Origin: Bradyrhizobium lablabi
Lineage (GTDB): Bacteria; Pseudomonadota; Alphaproteobacteria; Rhizobiales; Xanthobacteraceae
NCBI RefSeq assembly: GCF_900141755.1
Contig: NZ_LT670844.1
Coordinates: 6,730,501 to 6,794,500, forward strand
DNA: 64,000 bases
Direction: 5' to 3'
Shown piece after piece: positions 34,525 through 42,581 of the stretch. A model generated the notes under the pieces. It was not told the DNA's origin. It did not search any database and saw nothing but the letters and a program-made list of their open reading frames with translations. A program made the translations under genes and the position numbers. Each line of letters begins with the position of its first letter. Within the stretch, counting starts at the first letter, position 1.

Positions 34525-36125
34525 AATTCGGCCCTGCCAGCCCGATGGAGGCGATGGGCGGCGTCACCGTTCATACGCTGCGCCAGGGATCGCTGGTGCT
34601 GAAAAAAGGCACCACCATCGGTCACGCCGAAGTCGAGGCGCTGACCCGCGCCGGCGTCAAGGAAATCGTGGTGGTGCGGCTAGAGGACGGCGACGTCTCC
34701 GAGGACGCCGCCGCCGCCAGCATCGCGCAGGCCGTCTCCGGCGACGGCGTCAATGTCGAACGCGCCTTCACCGGCCGCGCCAATCTGTTCGCGGCCAAAG
34801 CCGGCGTGCTGGTGGTCGACCGCGCCAAGGTCGACCGCATCAACGGCGTCGATGAGGCCATCACTTTTGCGACTCTCGCCGCTTACAAGCCCGTAGTCGA
34901 AGGCGAGATGGTCGCCACCGTGAAACTGATCCCGTTCGGGGTGGAAGCAAAATTGCGCGACGCGGCGGTTCAAGCGGCGAGCGGCGGCGCGCTGCGGATC
35001 GCGCCCTATGTGATAAAACGCGTCGGCATTGTCTCGACCTTGCTGCCGGGACTGGCGCCGAAAGTGGTGGAAAAAACCTTGCGGGTCACCGCCGAGCGGC
35101 TGGCGCCGGCCGGCGCCACCATCATCGCCGAACGCCGCGTGCCGCATGACGAGGCGGCGCTGGCGGCGTCGATCAAGGAATTGCTCACGCTCGGCGCGGA
35201 GCTTGTGATCGTGTTCGGCGCCTCGGCGATTGCCGACCGGCGCGATGTGATTCCGGCGGCGATCACCGGCATCGGCGGCGCCATCGAACATTTCGGCATG
35301 CCGGTCGATCCGGGCAACCTGCTGCTGATCGGCTGCGCCGGCAGTGTGCCGGTGCTGGGCGCGCCGGGCTGCGCGCGCTCGCCGGTCGAAAACGGCTTTG
35401 ACTGGGTGCTGATGCGCCTGCTCGCCGGCCTCAAGGTGACGCGCGCCGAGCTTACCGGCATGGGCGTCGGCGGGCTGTTGATGGAAATCGTGACGCGGCC
35501 GCAGCCGCGCGCGAGTCTTGCCGCCGACAGCAACCGCCATGTCGCCGCGGTCATCCTCGCGGCCGGCCGCTCGACCCGGATGGGCGGTCCCAACAAGCTG
35601 TTGGCCGAACTCGGCGGCAAGCCGCTGGTGCGAATCGTGACCGAGCAGGCGCTCGCCTCGAAAGCGCAAGACGTGATCGTGGTGACCGGCCATCAGGCCG
35701 AGCAGGTCGAGAAAGTTTTGGCTGGCCTGAAGGTGAAATTCGTGCGCAATCCGCATTTTGCAGATGGTCTGGCCAGTTCAGTGCGCGCCGGCATCACCGC
35801 GGTGCCGGAAAATGCCGACGGCGCGGTGATTTGCCTTGGCGATATGCCTTTGATCGATGCGCATTTGATCGACCGCCTGATCGAAGCGTTCGCGCCGGAC
35901 CGCGGCAATCTGATCGCGGTGCCCGTCAGCGACAACCGGCGCGGCAATCCGGTATTGTGGTCGCGGCGCTTCTTCAACGAATTAATGACGCTCGACGGCG
36001 ATATCGGCGCCCGCCATTTGATCGCGCGGCACAGCGAGGCGGTCGCGGAAGTCCCGGTCGACGGTCACGGCGCGTTTTTGGATATCGATACCCCGCAGGC
36101 GCTCGAGGCAGCGCGGCAGGGTTAG
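34521..36125 (+). CDS. Fusion of MoeA-like molybdopterin-binding and MobA/MocA-like NTP-transferase domains
   Basis: This is a 534-residue two-domain protein. Residues about 1-330 resemble the MoCF/MoeA-like molybdopterin-binding fold (VGIVSTLLPGLAPKVVEKTL, AELVIVFGASAIADRRDVIPAAI, GNLLLIGCAGSVPVLGAPGCAR). Residues about 340-534 form a nucleotidyltransferase of MocA type, with LAAGRSTRMGGPNKLLAELGGKPL and LGDMPLID. MocA adds CMP to molybdopterin to make the dinucleotide used by xanthine/CO dehydrogenase-family enzymes. It is the last gene of the overlapping run and fits cofactor supply for the cox enzyme. Confidence 0.9.
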   Translation: MKFGPASPMEAMGGVTVHTLRQGSLVLKKGTTIGHAEVEALTRAGVKEIVVVRLEDGDVSEDAAAASIAQAVSGDGVNVERAFTGRANLFAAKAGVLVVDRAKVDRINGVDEAITFATLAAYKPVVEGEMVATVKLIPFGVEAKLRDAAVQAASGGALRIAPYVIKRVGIVSTLLPGLAPKVVEKTLRVTAERLAPAGATIIAERRVPHDEAALAASIKELLTLGAELVIVFGASAIADRRDVIPAAITGIGGAIEHFGMPVDPGNLLLIGCAGSVPVLGAPGCARSPVENGFDWVLMRLLAGLKVTRAELTGMGVGGLLMEIVTRPQPRASLAADSNRHVAAVILAAGRSTRMGGPNKLLAELGGKPLVRIVTEQALASKAQDVIVVTGHQAEQVEKVLAGLKVKFVRNPHFADGLASSVRAGITAVPENADGAVICLGDMPLIDAHLIDRLIEAFAPDRGNLIAVPVSDNRRGNPVLWSRRFFNELMTLDGDIGARHLIARHSEAVAEVPVDGHGAFLDIDTPQALEAARQG

Positions 36126-36212
36126 CCGCGCCGCCACTTTCAAACTCTCGTTCACCAAGTTGAAACGTCCTCTCCCTTAAGTTTGCGGCCGCAGGGCCCG
36201 GGGGAGGGGATT

Positions 36213-36605
36213 TTGATCGTTTCGACTGCCGTCGCGCAACGCCGCGCGCTGATTGTCCTTGCGCTGACGTTACTGCTCGGCGCGTCGCGATTCGTTACGC
36301 AGGCCTGGGCCGCGGGTGCATTTGCGATCGGCAAATGCGGCGCCTATGGCCAGGCCTACGATTATCCGGCCGAGAACACGGCGCGCGCCGCCGCGCTCAA
36401 GCAATGCAAGGGCGACTGCACGGCAGTGACGATGAAGCGCGCCTGCGCGGCATTATCGATCGACATGACCAATCCCTGCGGCGCGCACGGTTACGCGATC
36501 AAGCCTCACATTTCGGGCTCGCTCAACGAGGCTACGAAAAAATGCTACGAATATGGCGGCAAGGAATGCGTGATCCGCGCCTGGGCCTGCGACGCCAAGG
36601 GGTAG
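36213..36605 (+). CDS. Secreted cysteine-rich DUF4189-like protein
   Basis: This 130-residue protein has a signal peptide (RRALIVLALTLLLGASRFVTQAWAAG) and a mature part with FAIGKCGAYGQAYDYP.ENTARAAALKQCKGDCTAV, which is typical of DUF4189, plus paired cysteines likely to form disulfides. A TTG at 36213 follows GGGAGGGG and is the best start; no ATG precedes the signal sequence in frame. The function of this family is not known. Export to the periplasm is inferred. Confidence 0.72.
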   Translation: MIVSTAVAQRRALIVLALTLLLGASRFVTQAWAAGAFAIGKCGAYGQAYDYPAENTARAAALKQCKGDCTAVTMKRACAALSIDMTNPCGAHGYAIKPHISGSLNEATKKCYEYGGKECVIRAWACDAKG

Positions 36606-36609
36606 CCTT

Positions 36610-36640
36610 CGTCATTGCTTCGCATCGCCCCGGAATGACG
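36610..36640. repeat. Short family 2-like palindrome
   Basis: CGTCATTGCTTCGCATCGCCCCGGAATGACG has the family 2 outer ends (CGTCATT / GGAATGACG) around a very short core, so it is a remnant copy. Confidence 0.55.
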
Positions 36641-36653
36641 GTAGAAACAACCC

Positions 36654-37064
36654 ATGCATTTCGACACCAAAATCGCGGTCGTGATCCGGACCGACCTTGA
36701 GGCGTGGCAGAAGCTCAACGTCGCTTCGTTCCTGACCTCGGGCATCGCGGCGGCGTTTGCCGGATGCATTGGCGAGCCTTACGAAGACGGCTCGGGGACA
36801 AAGTATCTCGCGCTGATCGGCCAGCCGATCCTGATCTATGGCGCCGACCGGCCGGCGCTGACCCGCGCGCTCGAGCGGGCGCTGGCGCGGAACGTGACGC
36901 CTGCGGTCTATACCGAGGACATGTTCAAGACCACGCATGATGCCGCCAATCGCGCGGCGGTGAGGGCGGTCGGGCGTGCCGATCTCAATCTGGTCGGTCT
37001 CGCCATGCGCGCGGAGCGCAAGGTGATCGACAAGATCGTCGATGGATTGAAGTTTCACACCTAG
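36654..37064 (+). CDS. DUF2000 family protein
   Basis: This 136-residue protein matches the DUF2000 pattern: FDTKIAVVIRTDLEAWQKLNVASFLTSGIAA, YLALIGQPILIYGADRPALTRALERAL, YTEDMFKTTHDAANRAAV and LNLVGLAMRAERKVIDKIVDGLK. The family is related to peptidyl-tRNA hydrolase 2-like folds but has no settled function. Its stop overlaps the tail of the next, convergent gene by four bases. Confidence 0.8.
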   Translation: MHFDTKIAVVIRTDLEAWQKLNVASFLTSGIAAAFAGCIGEPYEDGSGTKYLALIGQPILIYGADRPALTRALERALARNVTPAVYTEDMFKTTHDAANRAAVRAVGRADLNLVGLAMRAERKVIDKIVDGLKFHT

Positions 37065-37912
37065 CTGAGCGCTTCAACCTCCGCCGCCAGCGCCTCCGGC
37101 GCGGTCAGCGCAACCCAATGTCCGGCATCGGGCAGGATCCTGACCTGCTGGCTGCCGAAAGCGTGCGCGAAACGGACCGGAATGAACTTGTCCTTGTCGC
37201 CCCACACCACGCGGCAGGGCACCCGCGCGAGGATGCGTTCACGCATCGCGGCAAATTCCGCGAAAAAACCGGGCTGCATGAATTGCCGGAACTGCCGCAG
37301 CGTCGTTCGCTTGGCGTCGCGGTTCATGGCAAAGCTTGCGGCGAAACGGTCGAGTTCCTGTTCGCTCAATTGCGGACACTGCGCGCCAAAAATGCGCTTG
37401 AACAGCGCGCCGCCGCGAAGCCGCAGCGCTGCCATTCCGAGCGACGAGCGTATCTTGCCAGCGAGCGAGGTATCGCCCCATTGCCGCGCGATCGGAAACC
37501 ACGGAAAGCCGTCGAATGCGACCGTGTTGGTGATGACCATGCCGCGCAAGCGGCCGAGATTGGCGGCGGCCCAGGCGGTGCCGACCATGCCGCCGGTGTC
37601 GTGCACGACCAGGATCACGGGCCCGGCAATCCGCATCGCCTGCAAGACCGCATCCACGAACCGCATCTGATCTTTGAGGCTGTAAGTGAAGGCCGCCGGT
37701 GGCTCCGGCGATTTTCCATAGCCGGGAAAATCGGGCGCGATGCATCGATAGCGACCGGCGAGCTTGCCGATCAATAGCGCCCATTCGTCGGCGTTGTCGG
37801 GGTTGCCATGGAGCATCAGCACCACGGGGCCCAAACCTGCCTCCAGCACGCGCGTGCTGATGCCGAATTCGGAAAGGCAGATGTTGCGCGCTTCGATCGC
37901 TGGCGTATCCAT
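37061..37912 (-). CDS. Alpha/beta hydrolase with Asp nucleophile (epoxide hydrolase / dehalogenase type)
   Basis: This 283-residue hydrolase has the oxyanion motif HGNPDNADEW, FPGYGKS, and the nucleophile elbow VVHD105TGGMVG. An Asp in the elbow, rather than Ser, is the mark of epoxide hydrolases and haloalkane dehalogenases, which form an alkyl-enzyme ester. The acid and base would be in VVWGDKDKFIP and ILPDAGHWV. The gene is divergent from a TetR gene across a 193-base gap holding a perfect palindrome, so it is a candidate target of that regulator. The substrate is unknown. Confidence 0.85.
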   Translation of the reverse strand: MDTPAIEARNICLSEFGISTRVLEAGLGPVVLMLHGNPDNADEWALLIGKLAGRYRCIAPDFPGYGKSPEPPAAFTYSLKDQMRFVDAVLQAMRIAGPVILVVHDTGGMVGTAWAAANLGRLRGMVITNTVAFDGFPWFPIARQWGDTSLAGKIRSSLGMAALRLRGGALFKRIFGAQCPQLSEQELDRFAASFAMNRDAKRTTLRQFRQFMQPGFFAEFAAMRERILARVPCRVVWGDKDKFIPVRFAHAFGSQQVRILPDAGHWVALTAPEALAAEVEALS

Positions 37913-38007
37913 TCTCGTTTCCCGACCTGTTTACGACGGCTCGGCCGCCGTGATCGCAGCCTCGCGGCGGCGCTGAATTGCCAAACCGGCGATTGTTCGT
38001 TAAAGAT

Positions 38008-38024
38008 ACATACAGAATGTATGT
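38008..38024. promoter_or_regulatory. Palindromic operator between hydrolase and TetR genes
   Basis: ACATACA, GAA and TGTATGT form a perfect seven-base inverted repeat, 82 bases before the tetR ATG and 96 bases before the divergent hydrolase. ACATAC/GTATGT half-sites recall the AcrR operator. Confidence 0.6.
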
Positions 38025-38105
38025 TTATGAGTCAAGCCAAGGCCAGTTCAGCGGAGGCGGGCGAGGCGAGTTGATCTTCGCGAGCGATCGTCCAATAGCT
38101 ACGGC

Positions 38106-38696
38106 ATGAAGATGACGAAGACAGCGCAAACCGCGGCCACCAAAGCCAGGCTCGAAACGGTCGCGCGCGAAATATTCGCGGAGCGCGGATTTGAAGCGGT
38201 CAGCGCCGAAGAGCTGGTGGCCAAAGCCGAGGTGACGCGGGGCGCGCTTTATCACCATTACGACGGCAAGGAGGGGCTGTTCGCGGCCGTGGTCGAGACG
38301 GTGATGCGGGAATTGCACGCCGAGCTGGTTCGCGAAACCGCCGCGCTGGCCGATCCGCTCCTGGCGCTCGAGCGCGGCATCGGCGTTTTCCTCAAAGCCT
38401 GCTCTGAACCCGCCATGCAGCGAATATTGCTGGTCGACGCACCGGCGGTGCTTGGCTGGCAGCGATGGCGGGAGATGGATGCGAAATACGGGTTGGGCCT
38501 GATCAGGCAGGCGCTGTCGGCCGCGGTTTCGATGGGCCTGTTGGAGAAGCGGGAGGTCGATGTGCTCGCCCATCTTCTGCTGGGGTCGCTGACGGAAGCA
38601 GCCATGGTCATTGCCCGATCGCCGAACCCGTCAAAAGCGCGCAAGGCGGCGGAGCGGGCGCTGGCCTCGATGATCGAAGCTTGCCGCGTCAGGTGA
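38106..38696 (+). CDS. TetR-family regulator divergent from the alpha/beta hydrolase
   Basis: This 196-residue regulator has the TetR helix-turn-helix: RLETVAREIFAERGFEAVSAEELVAKAEVTRGALYHHYDGKEGLFAAVVE. The C-terminal domain (LLVDAPAVLGWQRWREMDAKYGLGLI) resembles the TetR_C group often found near monooxygenases and drug pumps. The first ATG at 38106 has no strong ribosome-binding site, and the ATG two codons on is equally possible. The 17-base palindrome in the divergent gap is its likely site. Confidence 0.88.
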   Translation: MKMTKTAQTAATKARLETVAREIFAERGFEAVSAEELVAKAEVTRGALYHHYDGKEGLFAAVVETVMRELHAELVRETAALADPLLALERGIGVFLKACSEPAMQRILLVDAPAVLGWQRWREMDAKYGLGLIRQALSAAVSMGLLEKREVDVLAHLLLGSLTEAAMVIARSPNPSKARKAAERALASMIEACRVR

Positions 38697-38790
38697 GGCC
38701 TTGCGGCCACGTCGACGGCGGGTCGCGCCCGCGCAACCCATCTCCCGAAGCCGAATAACGGCGACGTGACCGGCGTCGACACCGCTTCAA

Positions 38791-38819
38791 TTGACAGTGA
38801 CTGACCGGTCAGTCATAAT
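38791..38819 (+). promoter_or_regulatory. Sigma-70-type promoter with an embedded TetR operator
   Basis: TTGACA (38791-38796), a 17-base spacer and CATAAT (38814-38819) form a near-ideal promoter. The perfect 18-base palindrome TGACTGACCGGTCAGTCA (38798-38815) fills the spacer. The ATG of tetR is at 38868. Repressor binding here would block RNA polymerase. Confidence 0.85.
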
Positions 38820-38867
38820 TGGATGGTATCAAGTTCGCGAACCGCAGCAAGGGAGGGAGACCCGTCG

Positions 38868-39560
38868 ATGCCAGCCAAGCGCCGTCGCGCCGAGAAGGCC
38901 GCGCCAGTCCAGCCGCCAGCGCCGGCCCTGCCGGGGTCCATCTCGCCAAAACCCGCGTCCAGCCGCGCCGCTCGCGCGGCGGAGCGGCGCCAGGCCATCA
39001 TCGAGGCGGCGCTGGATGAATTCATCGCGCGCGGCTATGCCGCGACCCGGCTCGACGATGTCGCCAGCCGCGCCGGCGTCGCCAAGGGCACGATCTATCT
39101 CCACTTCGCCGACAAGGAGACGCTGTTTCAGGAGCTGGTGCGGACCGCGCTGGTGCCGCTGATCGGACGGCTTGCCGCGCCGCCGCCGCCGGGCGGATCG
39201 GTCCGTGCCGCGCTCGAGAATTTCGCGCAGACCTTTGCGCGGGAGGTGGTATCGACGCGGCGCGGCGACATCCTTCGCCTGATCGTCGCCGAGGGGGCGC
39301 GGTTTCCGAGCGTCGCCGACTTCTATTACCGCGAGGTGGTGTCGCGCGGCCTCGCCGGCATGCGGGCGCTGATCGAACTCGGTATTGCAAGCGGCGAAAT
39401 CCGGAACGAAGGCCTGGCGCAATTTCCGCAGATCGTGGTCTCCCCCGTCATTGTCGCCGTGATCTGGCAGGGACTGTTCGCCCGGCACGCGCCGCTCGAC
39501 GCGAGCGAAATGTTTCGCGTCCATCTCGACCTGATTTTCGGCGAACGGAGGGCGGCATGA
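38868..39560 (+). CDS. TetR/AcrR-family repressor of the efflux operon
   Basis: This 230-residue regulator has an unusual proline/alanine/lysine-rich leader of about 30 residues before the TetR helix-turn-helix (RRQAIIEAALDEFIARGYAATRLDDVASRAGVAKGTIYLHFADKETLFQELV). The ATG at 38868 is preceded by GGGAGGGA at nine bases; an ATG 15 codons upstream has no such site. It is the first gene of tetR-hlyD-ABC-permease, each overlapping the next by four bases. The perfect palindrome in its promoter makes self-repression, relieved by a pump substrate, the likely scheme. Confidence 0.92.
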   Translation: MPAKRRRAEKAAPVQPPAPALPGSISPKPASSRAARAAERRQAIIEAALDEFIARGYAATRLDDVASRAGVAKGTIYLHFADKETLFQELVRTALVPLIGRLAAPPPPGGSVRAALENFAQTFAREVVSTRRGDILRLIVAEGARFPSVADFYYREVVSRGLAGMRALIELGIASGEIRNEGLAQFPQIVVSPVIVAVIWQGLFARHAPLDASEMFRVHLDLIFGERRAA

Positions 39561-40345
39561 CCTCGTCGCGAAAGGCCCAGCGAATCTTGGCAGCGCTTGT
39601 GCTGGCGGCAATGCTCGCCGGCTGCAACGAGCGCCGGGATCCCCGCTTTCAGGGCTGGGTCGAGGCCGACATGATCTTCGTCAGCCCCGACGAAGCCGGA
39701 CGCGTGACCAAGCTCAGCGTCCGCGAAGGCGATGAGGTGAAGGCCGGCGACCAACTCTATTCCGTGGACGACGATCTGCAGCTGGCGGACTTGAACCAGA
39801 ACAAGGCCACGCTTGCCAACGCGCAGCAGAGCTATGACCGCGCCGCCTCCTTGAGCAAGACCGGCTCCGGGACCCAGGCCAATCTCGACGCCGCGGTTTC
39901 CGCGCTCCGCGTCGCCGAAGCGCGTGTGGTCACCTCGCAGACGCGGCTGGCGCGGCGCAACGGTTTTGCACCCGTCAGCGGCATCATTCAGCAGATCTAT
40001 TTTCGCGAGGGCGAGATGGTGCAGGCGCAGCGGCCGGTGCTCTCGATCATGCCGCCCGGCAACATGAAGCTGCGGTTCTTCGTGCCGGAAACCGAGCTGC
40101 CAAAACTTGCGATCGGCGACGAGGTGCGGGTGACCTGCGACAACTGCTCGGCCGACCTTACCGCGAGGATCTATTTCATCGCGACCACGGCGGAATATAC
40201 CCCGCCCGTCATCTATAGCCTCGAGGAGCGCAACAAGCTCGTCTACCTGATCCAGGCGCGCCCCGCGCGGCCCGATGCACTCCGCGTCGGCCAGCCGATC
40301 AGCGTGTTCGTCAACGCCAAGACTCCTGTTGCGGAAAAGCAATGA
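39557..40345 (+). CDS. HlyD-family membrane-fusion lipoprotein (YbhG-like)
   Basis: This 262-residue periplasmic adaptor has a lipobox (LAAMLAGCN) after a signal helix. A beta-barrel/lipoyl half follows (GRVTKLSVREGDEVKAGDQLYSVDD), then a coiled coil (about 80-130, NKATLANAQQSYDRAASLSK) and the second lipoyl half (GFAPVSGIIQQIYFREGEMVQAQRPVLSIM). Such proteins link an inner-membrane ABC pump to an outer-membrane channel. It overlaps tetR and the ATPase gene by ATGA junctions. It is small for the family and is most like YbhG. Confidence 0.9.
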   Translation: MTSSRKAQRILAALVLAAMLAGCNERRDPRFQGWVEADMIFVSPDEAGRVTKLSVREGDEVKAGDQLYSVDDDLQLADLNQNKATLANAQQSYDRAASLSKTGSGTQANLDAAVSALRVAEARVVTSQTRLARRNGFAPVSGIIQQIYFREGEMVQAQRPVLSIMPPGNMKLRFFVPETELPKLAIGDEVRVTCDNCSADLTARIYFIATTAEYTPPVIYSLEERNKLVYLIQARPARPDALRVGQPISVFVNAKTPVAEKQ

Positions 40346-41286
40346 CCGCGCTGCCTCCTTCCGCGTCCGACATCGTGATCGACGTCAAAGGCCTGACAAG
40401 ATCCTTTGGCGGCCGCGAGGTCGTGCATGATCTGTCGATGCAGGTGAAGCGCGGCACCATCTATGGCTTCCTCGGCCCCAATGGCAGCGGCAAGACCACC
40501 ACCATCCGCATGCTCTGCGGCCTGCTGACGCCCGACAGCGGCGAGGGCACCTGTTTGGGTTACGACATCCGCCGTGACGCCGACAAGATCAAGCGCCAGG
40601 TCGGCTACATGACGCAGCGCTTTTCGCTGTACCAGGATTTGTCGGTACGCGAGAATCTCGAATTCGTCGCCAGGCTCTATGGCGTGCCCGATGCGCGCGG
40701 CACCGCGCGCGAAATGATAAGACGGCTCGGGCTTAACGGGCGCGAGGAACAACTCGCCGGCGAACTTTCCGGCGGCTGGAAGCAGCGGCTGGCGCTCGGC
40801 GCCTGCACGCTGCCCAATCCGCAATTGCTGCTGTTGGACGAACCGACCGCCGGTGTCGACCCGAAAGCGCGGCGCGATTTCTGGAACGAGATCCATGCGC
40901 TGGCGGCCGCCGGGCTGACGGTGTTGGTCTCCACCCACTACATGGACGAGGCCGAGCGCTGTCACGAGATCGCCTATATCGCCTATGGACATTTGCTGGC
41001 GCATGGCACTGTCGATGAGGTGATCGCGAAATCGGCGCTGACCACCTATACGGTGACCGGCGACGACCTTCACAAGCTGCAGGACGAACTCACCGGCAAG
41101 CCCGGTATCGACATGGTGGCGCCGTTCGGCACCAGCCTGCACGTCTCCGGCCGCGACCGGGAAGCGCTGGAATCAACCATCGCGCCCTATCGGGCGGACC
41201 CGCGATGGCATTGGCAGCAGAGCGAGCCGTCGCTGGAGGATGTCTTCATCGAGCTGATGACCCGTTCGAAGGATAATTTCCAATGA
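40342..41286 (+). CDS. ABC-2 type transporter ATPase (YbhF-like)
   Basis: This 314-residue protein has a single nucleotide-binding domain: Walker A GPNGSGKTTT, Q-loop MTQRFSLYQDLSVREN, signature LSGGWKQRLALG, Walker B LLLLDEPTAGVDPKARR and H-loop STHYMDEAERC. The C-terminal quarter is a DUF4162-like accessory region (TYTVTGDDLHKLQDEL). E. coli YbhF has two ATPase domains, but here there is one, so the pump would need a homodimer. It is the third gene of the operon. Confidence 0.93.
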   Translation: MTALPPSASDIVIDVKGLTRSFGGREVVHDLSMQVKRGTIYGFLGPNGSGKTTTIRMLCGLLTPDSGEGTCLGYDIRRDADKIKRQVGYMTQRFSLYQDLSVRENLEFVARLYGVPDARGTAREMIRRLGLNGREEQLAGELSGGWKQRLALGACTLPNPQLLLLDEPTAGVDPKARRDFWNEIHALAAAGLTVLVSTHYMDEAERCHEIAYIAYGHLLAHGTVDEVIAKSALTTYTVTGDDLHKLQDELTGKPGIDMVAPFGTSLHVSGRDREALESTIAPYRADPRWHWQQSEPSLEDVFIELMTRSKDNFQ

Positions 41287-42452
41287 GCGTGATTGCCGAG
41301 CGAGCCGCCGATCGAAGCGAAGCCAGCGAGCCCAGGTTCGGCTTCTGGCGGCGCAGCTTTGCGATGGTGATCAAGGAATTCATCCAGCTCAAGCGCGACC
41401 GCGTCTCGTTCGGCATGATCGTGATGATCCCGGTGATGCAATTGCTGCTGTTCGGCTACGCCATCAACACCACGCCGCGCAATCTGCCCACGGCAGTCCT
41501 GCTGCAGGAGGACTCCGACCTCGCGCGCTCGATCCTGAAAGCGCTGGAAAACACAGCCTATTTCCACTTCACCCACGAAGTGCACGACGTCGCGGAGTTC
41601 GACAATCTCTTGCAGTCGGGCAAGGTCCTGTTCGGCGTGGAAATCCCGCGCGGGTTCGAGCGTGCGGTGCGCCGCGGCGATCATCCGGCGCTGTTGGTCG
41701 CCGCCGACGCCACCGATCCGGTGGCGGCGAGTTCGGCGCTGTCGGCGCTCAGCGTCGTGGTGCAGACCGCGCTCGAGCACGATCTGTTCGCGGGCGATCC
41801 GCCGTCGCTGCCGTTCGAGATCCGCGCGCATGCGCGCTACAACCCGGCGGCCTCCTCGCGGCTCAATATCGTGCCGGGCCTGGTCGGCACCATCCTGACC
41901 ATGACCATGCTGATCTTCACGGCCCTATCAGTGACCCGCGAAATCGAGCGCGGCACCATGGAGAGCCTGTTGTCGATGCCGATCAAGCCTGTCGAAGTGA
42001 TGTTCGGCAAGATCATTCCCTATGTGCTGGTCGGCTTCGTCCAGGCCACCCTGATCGTGGGCATCGGCGTCTTGCTGTTCGGCGTTCCCGTGCGCGGCAG
42101 CCTCACCCTGCTGGCACTGCTCTCGACATTGTTCATCACCACCAATCTTTCGATCGGCTACACGTTCTCGACCATCGTGCAGAACCAGCTGCAGGCGATG
42201 CAATTGTCGATGATGTTCTTCCTGCCCTCGATCCTGTTGTCCGGCTTCATGTTTCCGTTCGCGGGCATGCCGATCTGGGCGCAATATATCGGCGAAGGCC
42301 TGCCGCTGACGCATTATGTGCGGATCGTGCGGGCCATCATGCTGAAGGGCGCGACGCTGCAGAATTTGCAATATGACACAATTGCACTGATTGCACTGAT
42401 GTTGTTCGCCATGACCATCGCGGTGACGCGCTTCCGCCGCACGCTCGATTGA
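41283..42452 (+). CDS. ABC-2 type transporter permease (YbhS/YbhR-like)
   Basis: This 389-residue permease has one N-terminal membrane helix (SFGMIVMIPVMQLLLFGYAINT), a large periplasmic domain (about 60-190) and five C-terminal helices, including MESLLSMPIKPVEVMFGKIIPYVLVGFVQATLIVG and LSGFMFPFAGMPIWAQYIGEGLPLTHYVRIVRAI. This is the ABC2_membrane_3 plan. Only one permease gene is present, where the E. coli ybh system has two. It closes the operon and is followed by a palindromic repeat. Confidence 0.93.
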   Translation: MSVIAERAADRSEASEPRFGFWRRSFAMVIKEFIQLKRDRVSFGMIVMIPVMQLLLFGYAINTTPRNLPTAVLLQEDSDLARSILKALENTAYFHFTHEVHDVAEFDNLLQSGKVLFGVEIPRGFERAVRRGDHPALLVAADATDPVAASSALSALSVVVQTALEHDLFAGDPPSLPFEIRAHARYNPAASSRLNIVPGLVGTILTMTMLIFTALSVTREIERGTMESLLSMPIKPVEVMFGKIIPYVLVGFVQATLIVGIGVLLFGVPVRGSLTLLALLSTLFITTNLSIGYTFSTIVQNQLQAMQLSMMFFLPSILLSGFMFPFAGMPIWAQYIGEGLPLTHYVRIVRAIMLKGATLQNLQYDTIALIALMLFAMTIAVTRFRRTLD

Positions 42453-42467
42453 TGCTAGATGCCGACT

Positions 42468-42570
42468 GTCATTCCGGGGCGATGCGAAGCATCGAACCCG
42501 GAATCTCGAGATTCCCCGATGTGCAATTGCACATCTGAGGTCTGGTCCTCGGGACCATCCCGGAAATGAC
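42468..42570. repeat. Family 2 palindromic repeat, variant with longer core
   Basis: The ends are GTCATTCCGGGGCG and CATCCCGGAAATGAC. The core holds nested palindromes: GATGCGAAGCATC, GGAATCTCGAGATTCC, GATGTGCAATTGCACATC and GGTCCTCGGGACC. It lies between the permease and cyclase genes. Confidence 0.75.
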
Positions 42571-42581
42571 GGTGTAATTTG

